DNA from: CAZIQY01 sp964541605
GTDB taxonomy: Bacteria > Desulfobacterota > Syntrophia > Syntrophales > UBA2185
DNA length: 13,188 nucleotides
Assembly (NCBI GenBank): GCA_964541605.1
Contig: CAZIQY010000079.1
Location: forward strand, 1-13,188
Direction of reading: 5' to 3'
In this document: positions 6,053 to 12,319 of the stretch, piece by piece
Layout of the letters: each line of letters starts with the position of its first letter
Numbering within the stretch: the first letter of the stretch is position 1
Program-made: the position numbers and the translations under genes
The notes under the pieces: model-generated
Databases searched by the model: none
What the model saw: only the letters and a program-made list of their open reading frames with translations
What the model was told of the DNA's origin: nothing

Positions 6053-6410
6053 GGATTTCAGGCTCTATCTAGATGACATTTTAGAAGCCATCCACCAAAT
6101 CCGAACATACTTGGCGGACCAGGACGAAGAGGCTTTCACAAAGGACCGAAAAACCCAGGACGCCGTCATCCGGAATCTTGAGATCATCGGTGAGGCCGCA
6201 GGAAAGCTGCCTGAGCAAATACAGAAGAGTGAGCCGGAGATCGACTGGCGCAAGATTACATGGTTACGCAACATTCTCGTTCATGAGTATTTCGGTATCA
6301 ATTTGCCAATTGTATGGGATGTGGTTCAAAACAAACTGGGTTTGCTGGAAACAGTCTGTAGAAGACTTCTCGAGAGAGCCACCGAACCGTCTGGCCGGGA
6401 GACTCTATAG
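6045..6410 (+). CDS. hepT: HepT-type HEPN ribonuclease toxin (DUF86)
   Basis: The 121-residue helical protein has the DUF86/HEPN signature. The catalytic RX4HXY motif is Arg75-NILV-His80-Glu-Tyr82, and an upstream acidic helix holds IRNLEIIGEAAGKLP (residues 42-56). Tyr82 corresponds to the residue AMPylated by the partner antitoxin in known HepT/MntA pairs. Arg75 and His80 are the RNase residues. The gene starts at an ATG inside the last codons of the antitoxin, with GAGG six bases upstream. Here the antitoxin precedes the toxin. No other gene is attached; the convergent YaiI gene lies 107 bases downstream. The system is apparently complete. Confidence 0.87.
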   Translation: MRRDFRLYLDDILEAIHQIRTYLADQDEEAFTKDRKTQDAVIRNLEIIGEAAGKLPEQIQKSEPEIDWRKITWLRNILVHEYFGINLPIVWDVVQNKLGLLETVCRRLLERATEPSGRETL

Positions 6411-6517
6411 CATGGACGATTCCAAGATATCTTAACAGCTGGCCATGTTCGATAACGGGCAAAATAAATTCAAATACTAAGCGATCTTCCCCCTTCCTCT
6501 CATGACGGTTTTGACCA

Positions 6518-6991
6518 TTATTTTTGAGAGTTCTTGTTTTTCAAATGTCTTGTCAAAAAGCTATCCAGTTGGTTGACAAAGGCTTGGCAGTCTTTTTTAC
6601 CGAACGTCGAGGGACCGCCCGTCATCATGCCGCCGTCTCTCAGCCCATTCATCAGGTCACGCGTCGCCAGCCTGTCCTTGATGTTGTCCTCCGTATAGAG
6701 CTTGCCTCGATAGTTGAGCGCAAAGGCGCCCTTGGCAACCACACGGTCGGCCAGGGGGATGTCGGCCGTAATCACCAGGTCCCCCGGCTCTACCAGTTCT
6801 ACGATGCGATCATCGGCGATTCCCGGTCCTTCCGGGACGATCATGCTGGAAATAATGGCTGACGGCTCGTATCTCACCGGTTTATTGGCCACAAAAACCA
6901 CGGGCACCTGCAGGCGTATAGCGGCCCTGATCAGTAGATCTTTGGCCGCATTCGGAAATCCGTCCGCATCGACATATATCTGCATTGTCAT
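6518..6991 (-). CDS. YaiI/YqxD family protein (DUF188, UPF0178)
   Basis: The 157-residue protein matches the DUF188 family over its whole length. The N-terminal strand IYVDADGFPN (residues 5-14) aligns with the family's 'VDADACP' motif, here with Gly-Phe in place of Ala-Cys. VITADIPLADRVVAKGA follows in the middle. The C-terminal GGPSTFGKKDCQAFVNQLD is also characteristic. The fold is related to PIN-like nucleases, with conserved Asp residues (Asp8, Asp10, the Asp of TADIPLAD) that could hold a metal, but no activity is established for the family. The ribosome-binding site is weak; the start may also be the second Met (two codons later). The ATG overlaps, as ATGA, the stop of a leftward 76-codon frame that I do not accept as a gene. 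It converges on hepT. Confidence 0.88.
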   Translation of the reverse strand: MTMQIYVDADGFPNAAKDLLIRAAIRLQVPVVFVANKPVRYEPSAIISSMIVPEGPGIADDRIVELVEPGDLVITADIPLADRVVAKGAFALNYRGKLYTEDNIKDRLATRDLMNGLRDGGMMTGGPSTFGKKDCQAFVNQLDSFLTRHLKNKNSQK

Positions 6992-7211
6992 GCATCCATA
7001 ATTTCTTTGACCCTGCCTACGATGCCGATTTGCAGGCGCACCTTGATGCCGTGGGATAGATAAAGAATTGCTTTCCCCGGTGACTCAGTGTATGAAGACG
7101 ATGCTGGTGAGTCAACAGACCTGTCTTGTGTGTCCTTAAGCATCCGGGGCGTGTCCCTCATTTCCACGACCGCACTCCACTGAGCCAATAAACAATAGGT
7201 GCCTTTATTCA

Positions 7212-8744
7212 ATGACATTTAAAGAATTACACATAGACAAAAGAATTTTAAAAGCAATCGCTGAAATGGGATTTGAATCACCGATGCCCGTTCAAAAAGA
7301 GGTTATACCTTTTCTATTGAAAGAGACAAGGGATTTAGTCGCATTGGCTCATACGGGAACAGGTAAGACGGCAGCGTTCGGGATACCCATTATTCAAAAG
7401 GTTGATCACCTCCCATCAAAAACACAAGCCCTGATTCTCGCCCCCACAAGGGAGCTTTGTTTGCAGATTACAGACGACTTAAACCATTTAGCTAAACATA
7501 TCGGCGGTTTAAATATTGTACCCATATATGGAGGTGCAAGTATTTTGACCCAGATAAGGCAGATTTCTTCAGGCGCTCAGATCATTGTGGCCACGCCCGG
7601 CAGAATGCTTGATATGCTGAATCGGAGAAAAGTAGATGTTTCTGCCATCAGTTGGCTGGTCTTGGATGAAGCAGATGAAATGTTAAACATGGGATTTAAG
7701 GAAGATTTAAACGCGATATTGTCCGGGACTCCCGATAATAAAAGAGTTTTGCTGTTTTCAGCAACAATGGCTAAGGAAATTGAAAGTATAGCACAGAGCT
7801 ATATGAACAAGCCCGTTGCGATTACGATTGGTTCAAAAAATACCGGGGCTGAGAATGTTTACCATCATTACTATGTCGTGCATGCCAAGGACAGATATAT
7901 CGCGTTAAAAAGGATTGCTGATTATTATCCTGATATTTATTCGATTATTTTTTGCAGAACAAAAATAGAAACACAGGAAATTGCCGATTCACTTATCAAA
8001 GACGGTTACAATGCAGACGCATTGCACGGAGATCTTTCGCAGTCGCAGAGGGACAGCGTCATGAACCGTTTTAGAAGCAGAAATCTTCAAATGCTTGTGG
8101 CGACGGATGTTGCTGCAAGAGGAATCGATGTGACAGATTTAACGCATATTATCAATTACAACCTCCCGGACGATCCTGAATATTATACCCACCGCAGTGG
8201 ACGTACAGGGAGAGCCGGCAAGTCAGGTATTTCTATTGTTATCGTTAATTTAAAAGAAATTTTTAAAATCAGACAGATAGAAAAAAAAATAAGAAAGATA
8301 TTTGAGCTGGTTAAAATACCTACGGGAAGTGAAGTTTGCGAAAAACAACTGTATCATCTCGTCGATAAGGTAAAGAACACGGAGATTCAGCATCAGGAAA
8401 TCGGCGCCTTTTTACCGGCCGTATATGAAAAACTGAAAGGAATCGGCAAGGAAGAGATCATTCAGCGATTTGTTTCTGCCGAATTTAACCGCTTTTTAAG
8501 CTATTATCGAGATGCTCCCGACATCAACGTTGACTTGAAAGCTAAAGAAGGCAGTTCAAAGACCGCACGGTATGCAACGCCCCCTATCGCTGCATTTAAA
8601 AAAGGAAAATTCAAAAAACGCCAGGTACAGATCGAGTATGCCGGCGGAAGAAACCATAGAGAAAAGGGAAACAAAGGGTATTCAAAATCCAGAGGTTTCT
8701 CTTCCTCGAAAAAAAGAGCAAGGAGATTTTCACCAGATCGTTGA
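7212..8744 (+). CDS. DEAD-box ATP-dependent RNA helicase
   Basis: The 510-residue protein has all core motifs in order. These are the Q motif (Phe3 to Gln28), motif I AHTGTGKT (46-53), APTREL, TPGR, DEAD (152-155), SAT (183-185), ATDVAARGID, and motif VI HRSGRTGR (327-334). It uses ATP to unwind RNA and would act in ribosome assembly, mRNA turnover or cold adaptation, as DeaD/CshA proteins do. After the core, residues about 365-445 (IPTGSEVCEKQL to FNRFLSYYRDAPDIN) match the region that precedes the DbpA-type RNA-binding domain in related proteins. That domain is not evident; the last 60 residues are a basic Lys/Arg/Ser/Gly tail instead. An AGGTG ribosome-binding site lies ten bases before the ATG. 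The gene looks more AT-rich than its rmuC and gdhA neighbours. No partner gene is adjacent. Confidence 0.92.
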   Translation: MTFKELHIDKRILKAIAEMGFESPMPVQKEVIPFLLKETRDLVALAHTGTGKTAAFGIPIIQKVDHLPSKTQALILAPTRELCLQITDDLNHLAKHIGGLNIVPIYGGASILTQIRQISSGAQIIVATPGRMLDMLNRRKVDVSAISWLVLDEADEMLNMGFKEDLNAILSGTPDNKRVLLFSATMAKEIESIAQSYMNKPVAITIGSKNTGAENVYHHYYVVHAKDRYIALKRIADYYPDIYSIIFCRTKIETQEIADSLIKDGYNADALHGDLSQSQRDSVMNRFRSRNLQMLVATDVAARGIDVTDLTHIINYNLPDDPEYYTHRSGRTGRAGKSGISIVIVNLKEIFKIRQIEKKIRKIFELVKIPTGSEVCEKQLYHLVDKVKNTEIQHQEIGAFLPAVYEKLKGIGKEEIIQRFVSAEFNRFLSYYRDAPDINVDLKAKEGSSKTARYATPPIAAFKKGKFKKRQVQIEYAGGRNHREKGNKGYSKSRGFSSSKKRARRFSPDR

Positions 8745-8869
8745 TAAAGTAGATTCCCTTTATCTCTCTATAAGATTTCCTTATTCCGCGCCGGTCTTTC
8801 TTCCTTTTTTTGACACCCAAAACTGAAAGGCGGTCGGTTGGTTCATTAATGATAACAAATGCATATCAT

Positions 8870-8887
8870 GTGTCGAAATTTCGACAC
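8870..8887. promoter_or_regulatory. Perfect 18-bp palindrome, possible regulator binding site
   Basis: GTGTCGAAATTTCGACAC reads identically on both strands. A half-site, TTCGACAC, recurs at 8920-8927. A perfect palindrome of this length in a non-coding gap suggests an operator for a dimeric regulator. It is about 270 bases upstream of the nitroreductase promoter and about 125 bases after the helicase stop. No regulator gene is next to it, so the owner is unknown. Confidence 0.45.
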
Positions 8888-9139
8888 TGCTCATCATTCC
8901 GATTCAAAACCGGGGCAACTTCGACACCGATGTCCTGAATCATCTTGCCAATGAGAGTCACTAACAACAAATACATAGTCTGTACTTTCAAGGTAACATA
9001 TTGAATATAGAATGAAATATAGGAATGCTTAACGCCCCATTTTTTGTTAACGTAAATACGCCTGTTCTTCCTGCTGCTTTTCTGATTCAGCCTATCCATC
9101 CAGCATTTATATTGTAATCAACACCCATATCTTTTCCCG

Positions 9140-9168
9140 TTGACTCTTTAATTACTCTTCCCTACATT
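9140..9168 (+). promoter_or_regulatory. Sigma-70-type promoter for the nitroreductase gene
   Basis: TTGACT (9140-9145) and TACATT (9163-9168) are separated by 17 bases. They match the consensus at five and four of six positions. The spacing to the gene start at 9213 is normal. Confidence 0.45.
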
Positions 9169-9212
9169 ATTCAATAAGGTTAGGACGAAAAAATGAATAA
9201 GGAGTAAAATTG

Positions 9213-9806
9213 ATGAGAAGAATTTGTATTAGCTTTTTAATGTTTTTGCTTATGGCAGGTTTGGTTTACGCTAAGGAGAATACAAATATGAAAGACACAT
9301 TTTCTGTAATTCATTCAAGGAAGAGCGTCAGGAGTTTTACGGGTGCGCCGGTAAGCAAGGCCGATCTTAATAAGATCATTAGAGCGGGGATGGCGGCGCC
9401 TACTGCAGTTAATATGCAGCCGTGGTCTTTTGTAGTGGTAACCGACAGAAAAAAGGTGGACGAGCTTGCCGCGGGACTTCCGTATGCAAGGATGCTTTTC
9501 AAAGCGGGTGCGGCGATAATCGTTTGCACCGAGCCTGATAAGGCATATGAGAAGAACAAGGATTTAGCAGTCATCGACGCGTCACTCGCCGGCGAAAATA
9601 TCCTGCTTGCCATAGAAGCTCTTGGGCTTGGTGGAGTATGGACTGCCGCATATCCTTACGAGGACAGGATGGCACACGCACGTAACGTGCTCGGCATACC
9701 TCAGGAAGTTATTCCTTTAAACGTGATACCCGTGGGTATTCCGACCGAAGCAAGTATACCGAAAGACAAATATAAGAAAGAGAAAATACACTGGGAACAA
9801 TGGTAA
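9213..9806 (+). CDS. Nitroreductase-family flavoprotein with signal peptide and possible second start
   Basis: The preferred start is the ATG at 9213, eight bases after AAGGAG (9199-9204); a TTG at 9210 is adjacent. The resulting 197-residue protein begins with a clear signal peptide (MRRICISFLMFLLMAGLVYA, residues 1-20). The nitroreductase domain runs from about residue 28 to 197. It has SRKSVRSFTG (35-44) at the usual FMN-phosphate site, AAPTAVNMQPWSFVVV (61-76), and a late GLGGVW. Members bind FMN and use NAD(P)H to reduce nitro compounds, quinones or flavins. A second AAGGAG (9273-9278) lies nine bases before an in-frame ATG (9288, residue 26), just where typical cytoplasmic relatives begin. 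Translation from there would give a 172-residue protein without the signal. The next gene, also a flavoprotein, begins 82 bases downstream. Confidence 0.85.
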   Translation: MRRICISFLMFLLMAGLVYAKENTNMKDTFSVIHSRKSVRSFTGAPVSKADLNKIIRAGMAAPTAVNMQPWSFVVVTDRKKVDELAAGLPYARMLFKAGAAIIVCTEPDKAYEKNKDLAVIDASLAGENILLAIEALGLGGVWTAAYPYEDRMAHARNVLGIPQEVIPLNVIPVGIPTEASIPKDKYKKEKIHWEQW

Positions 9807-9843
9807 TCTTATCATTTTGTAGTATTCTCGACTTTGACGGTAC

Positions 9844-9849
9844 TATAAT
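9844..9849 (+). promoter_or_regulatory. Perfect -10 box upstream of the flavoredoxin-like gene
   Basis: TATAAT lies 39 bases before the ATG at 9889. No good -35 hexamer sits 16-18 bases upstream, so it is either a weak or activator-dependent promoter or chance. If real, it would let this gene be expressed apart from the nitroreductase. Confidence 0.3.
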
Positions 9850-9888
9850 TGTGGGTAGGTCTTCATAAATTATAGGCAGGAGGTTATA

Positions 9889-10467
9889 ATGAAAAAGTCA
9901 TTGGGCGCCAAAACAATTATATATCCAACACCTGTGCTGATTGTGGGAACATATGACGTGGCGGGAAAACCGAATGTTATGACAGCCGCATGGGGAGGAA
10001 TCTGCTGTTCCAGTCCTCCCTGCGTAGCCGTTTCTTTAAGAAAGGCCACCTATACTTATGGCAATGTCATTAAACAGGGTGGTTTTACCATCAATATTCC
10101 CTCTGAAAAACATGTTCGCTATGCCGATTATTTTGGCATAGTATCGGGAAGAAAAACCGATAAGTTTGCCGAATCCGGTCTGACACCGGTCAGAAGCACT
10201 CTGATTAATGCCCCTTATATCGAAGAATTCCCCTTTGCCCTGGAATGCAAACTGATTCAACAGATTGAAATCGGATTACATACGCAGTTCATCGGAGAAA
10301 TTCTGGATATAAAGGCAGATGAAGAGGTTCTTGATGAAATAGGAGTATTGAATATTGAAAAGGTAAGACCCTTTTTCTTTGCCCCTGAAGCCAATTCCTA
10401 TTATGGCACGGGGAAATTACTGGGGGAGGCATTTTCCATCGGACAGGCTGTGAAAAAGAAACAGTAG
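9889..10467 (+). CDS. Flavoredoxin / flavin reductase-like FMN-binding protein
   Basis: The 192-residue protein begins at an ATG with an excellent ribosome-binding site AGGAGGT (9878-9884). It matches the flavin-reductase-like FMN-binding split-barrel family. The N-terminal strand reads TIIYPTPVLIVGTYDVAGKPNVMTAAWGGICCSSPPCVAVS in consecutive pieces, with the typical 'P-x-P-V-x-I-V-G-T' and 'N-x-M-T-A-A-W' patterns. They are followed by GGFTINIPSEKHVRYADYFGIVSGRKTDKF and, later, IGEILDIKADE. Flavoredoxins of sulfate reducers and relatives carry electrons with FMN in the cytoplasm; the partner is unknown. A cysteine pair at positions about 40-41 could be redox-active, but this is speculative. 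It sits 82 bases after the nitroreductase gene on the same strand, so the two FMN proteins may act together. Intact frame, normal length. Confidence 0.85.
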   Translation: MKKSLGAKTIIYPTPVLIVGTYDVAGKPNVMTAAWGGICCSSPPCVAVSLRKATYTYGNVIKQGGFTINIPSEKHVRYADYFGIVSGRKTDKFAESGLTPVRSTLINAPYIEEFPFALECKLIQQIEIGLHTQFIGEILDIKADEEVLDEIGVLNIEKVRPFFFAPEANSYYGTGKLLGEAFSIGQAVKKKQ

Positions 10468-10918
10468 ATAAAATATAGCTACCTGCAACACGTAACGCGG
10501 ATGTCTTCCTCTTCTAAGAAATAAACCTTCAACCTCGGCAAAGATGCTGGGTTTCATATCGTTATCAATGATTTTATCCCCTCTAAAATTATGATATTAG
10601 AGAACAGTTTCGTATCTATCTGGGCCAACGAATACATGCTTGAAGTGTTGTGGCACCGCCGGGAAACCAGTCGGCAAACAGAGAAAACAAATCTCAACCT
10701 AAATATCGGGAGAAGCCGGTCTACTCGACTCAATAATTCAATGGCTGGATCGAAAAGGCTATTCCCTGCAAGGAGCCATGATCTACAAAAGAAGATGGAG
10801 AGGGATTGATGTAAGTGAAGACGTCTGATGGCATTACATCTGAGAAGACGCCGCGCGACCTGTCCGAACGGCGGCGTCTTCATTATCAGAGTGTGCAGTT
10901 AAATGTATAGTGTGCTTG
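10468..10918. other. Gene-free stretch between flavoredoxin-like gene and gdhA
   Basis: I see no intact gene. A rightward frame at 10703-10828 reads SGEAGLLDSIIQWLDRKGYS and then LQGAMIYKRRWRGIDVSEDV before a stop. It looks protein-like but has no start and no family I recognise. In another frame, 10591-10700 gives MILENSFVSIWANEYMLEVL. Together these could be pieces of a decayed gene broken by a frameshift near 10700. The right end holds the hairpin at 10844-10881. Confidence 0.4.
10844..10881 (-). terminator. Strong GC-rich hairpin downstream of gdhA
   Basis: GAAGACGCCGC (10844-10854) and GCGGCGTCTTC (10871-10881) are perfect 11-base arms with a 16-base loop. It starts 38 bases past the gdhA stop on the leftward transcript. 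No T-run follows on either strand, so it is a terminator-like or RNA-stabilising stem rather than a textbook intrinsic terminator. Confidence 0.5.
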
Positions 10919-12274
10919 TTACACCACACCGTAGGCCAGCATAGCGCGGGCCACCTTCATGAAACCGGCGATATTTGCCCCTGTGACGTAATCTCCCTTC
11001 CTGCCGTAGGCCTCGGCTGTTTCCAGACAGGCCTTGTGAATGCTCTTCATGATAATCAGGAGCCGGTTGTCCACTTCTTCACGTGTCCAGGAAAGCTTGA
11101 GACTGTTCTGGCTCATCTCTAGTCCGGAGGTGGACACGCCGCCGGCATTGGCTGCCTTGCTGGGTCCGTAGAGAATTTTTCTGTCCTGATAAATCTCGAT
11201 GGCTTCCGGCGTTGAGGGCATGTTGGCCCCCTCCGCAACGCAGAAACATCCGTTCTTGATCAGGGCTTCCGCATTCCGACCGTCAATTTCATTCTGTGTG
11301 GCACAGGGAAGGGCAATATCCACCTTGATACCCTGCTCCCGGATGACGTCCCATACACTGAGACCTTCAACGCAGACGGCTTTGTATTTATTCGCGTACT
11401 CCTTAATCCGGCCACGTTTGACGTTTTTCAGTTCCATGACATAATCGCACTTCTTCTGATCGATGCCTGCTTCATCGACGATCGTTGCCGACGAATCGCA
11501 CAGGGTAATAACCCGACCACCCATCTGGTTAACCTTTTCCACGGCATACTGGGCAACATTGCTGGAACCGCTGATGGCCACAATCTTGTTTTTAAAATCG
11601 AGACGTCGCGTGGCGAGCATCTCTGCGGCGAAATAGGCGGTTCCATAGCCGGTGGCTTCGGGGCGGATGAGACTTCCGCCGTATTCGAGGGCCTTGCCTG
11701 TCAGGACGCCCGTGTGCTCGTTGCGTATTTTCTTGTAATATCCAAACAGATAGCCGATTTCCCGTCCTCCGACGCCGATATCGCCAGCCGGAACGTCAAC
11801 CTCCGCTCCGATATATCGAAAAAGTTCCCGCATGAAGGCCTGGCAAAACCGCATGACCTCAGCGTCCGATTTCCCCTTGGGATCAAAATCAGACCCTCCT
11901 TTTGCCCCGCCCATGGGCAGGGTCGTCAGGGAGTTTTTAAAGGTCTGTTCAAAACCGAGAAATTTCATAATGCCCAAGTTCACCGAGGGATGAAACCGCA
12001 GACCTCCCTTAAACGGCCCGATGGCGTTATTATACTGTACCCGAAATCCACGATTGACCTGGACATTGCCGCTGTCATCCACCCAGGGAACCCGAAAAAT
12101 CACCGATCTCTCCGGCTCCACAATACGTTCATAGATTTTGGCTTTCACGAATTCCGGGTGCCGTTCGACTGTCGGCTCCAGAGTATCGAGGACCTCCTGA
12201 ACGGCCTGATGAAATTCCGGCTGGTCGGGATCGGTTTGTTTGACTTTGCTGATAACATCCTTGATGACGGACAT
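10919..12274 (-). CDS. gdhA: Glutamate dehydrogenase (hexameric, E. coli GdhA-type, probably NADP-specific)
   Basis: The protein is 451 residues from the ATG at 12274, chosen because AGGAGG lies seven bases upstream. The ATG at 12280, two codons earlier, is only one base from that site. It aligns along its whole length with E. coli GdhA, including IGPFKGGLRFHPSVNL, PMGGAKGGSDFDPKGKSD (catalytic Lys125), PAGDIGVGGREIG (catalytic Asp165), GGSLIRPEATGYG and AEGANMPSTPEA. It catalyses reversible reductive amination of 2-oxoglutarate with ammonium, producing glutamate in the cytoplasm. Two deviations are visible. PMGGAKGG has Ala in place of the usual third Gly. The nucleotide-binding loop reads SGSSNVAQYA in place of SGSGNVAQYA, so the second Gly of GxGxxA is Ser238. 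Cofactor preference is therefore a family-based guess. Immediately upstream on the same strand is an NrpR-type regulator, with a 45-base gap, so the pair is probably one transcript. Confidence 0.95.
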   Translation of the reverse strand: MSVIKDVISKVKQTDPDQPEFHQAVQEVLDTLEPTVERHPEFVKAKIYERIVEPERSVIFRVPWVDDSGNVQVNRGFRVQYNNAIGPFKGGLRFHPSVNLGIMKFLGFEQTFKNSLTTLPMGGAKGGSDFDPKGKSDAEVMRFCQAFMRELFRYIGAEVDVPAGDIGVGGREIGYLFGYYKKIRNEHTGVLTGKALEYGGSLIRPEATGYGTAYFAAEMLATRRLDFKNKIVAISGSSNVAQYAVEKVNQMGGRVITLCDSSATIVDEAGIDQKKCDYVMELKNVKRGRIKEYANKYKAVCVEGLSVWDVIREQGIKVDIALPCATQNEIDGRNAEALIKNGCFCVAEGANMPSTPEAIEIYQDRKILYGPSKAANAGGVSTSGLEMSQNSLKLSWTREEVDNRLLIIMKSIHKACLETAEAYGRKGDYVTGANIAGFMKVARAMLAYGVV

Positions 12275-12319
12275 ACTCATACCTCCTCATTTAATTTGCG
12301 TTGGTTATAAAGAGTGCGC

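Larger units (their letters stand above)
8745..9212. other. Gene-free stretch between helicase and nitroreductase
   Basis: No convincing gene is seen. It holds a perfect 18-base palindrome at 8870-8887, a half-site of the same word at 8920-8927, and the nitroreductase promoter near 9140-9168. A leftward 77-codon frame at 8866-9099 has no recognisable features. The stretch is AT-rich, and no clear terminator follows the helicase. Confidence 0.5.

Noticed and set aside
6988..7218. Leftward 76-codon frame whose stop overlaps the YaiI start as ATGA
   Set aside because: The overlap is tempting, but the product matches nothing I know, its start overlaps the start of the divergent helicase gene, and no ribosome-binding site is convincing. 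If real it would be a small gene of unknown function.
8866..9099. Leftward 77-codon frame in the gap after the helicase gene
   Set aside because: AT-rich, no ribosome-binding site, no domain, and it runs across the 18-bp palindrome; best seen as chance.
11714..12310. Long rightward frame of 198 codons antisense to gdhA
   Set aside because: Entirely opposite a well-conserved glutamate dehydrogenase; its length is a by-product of GdhA codon pattern.
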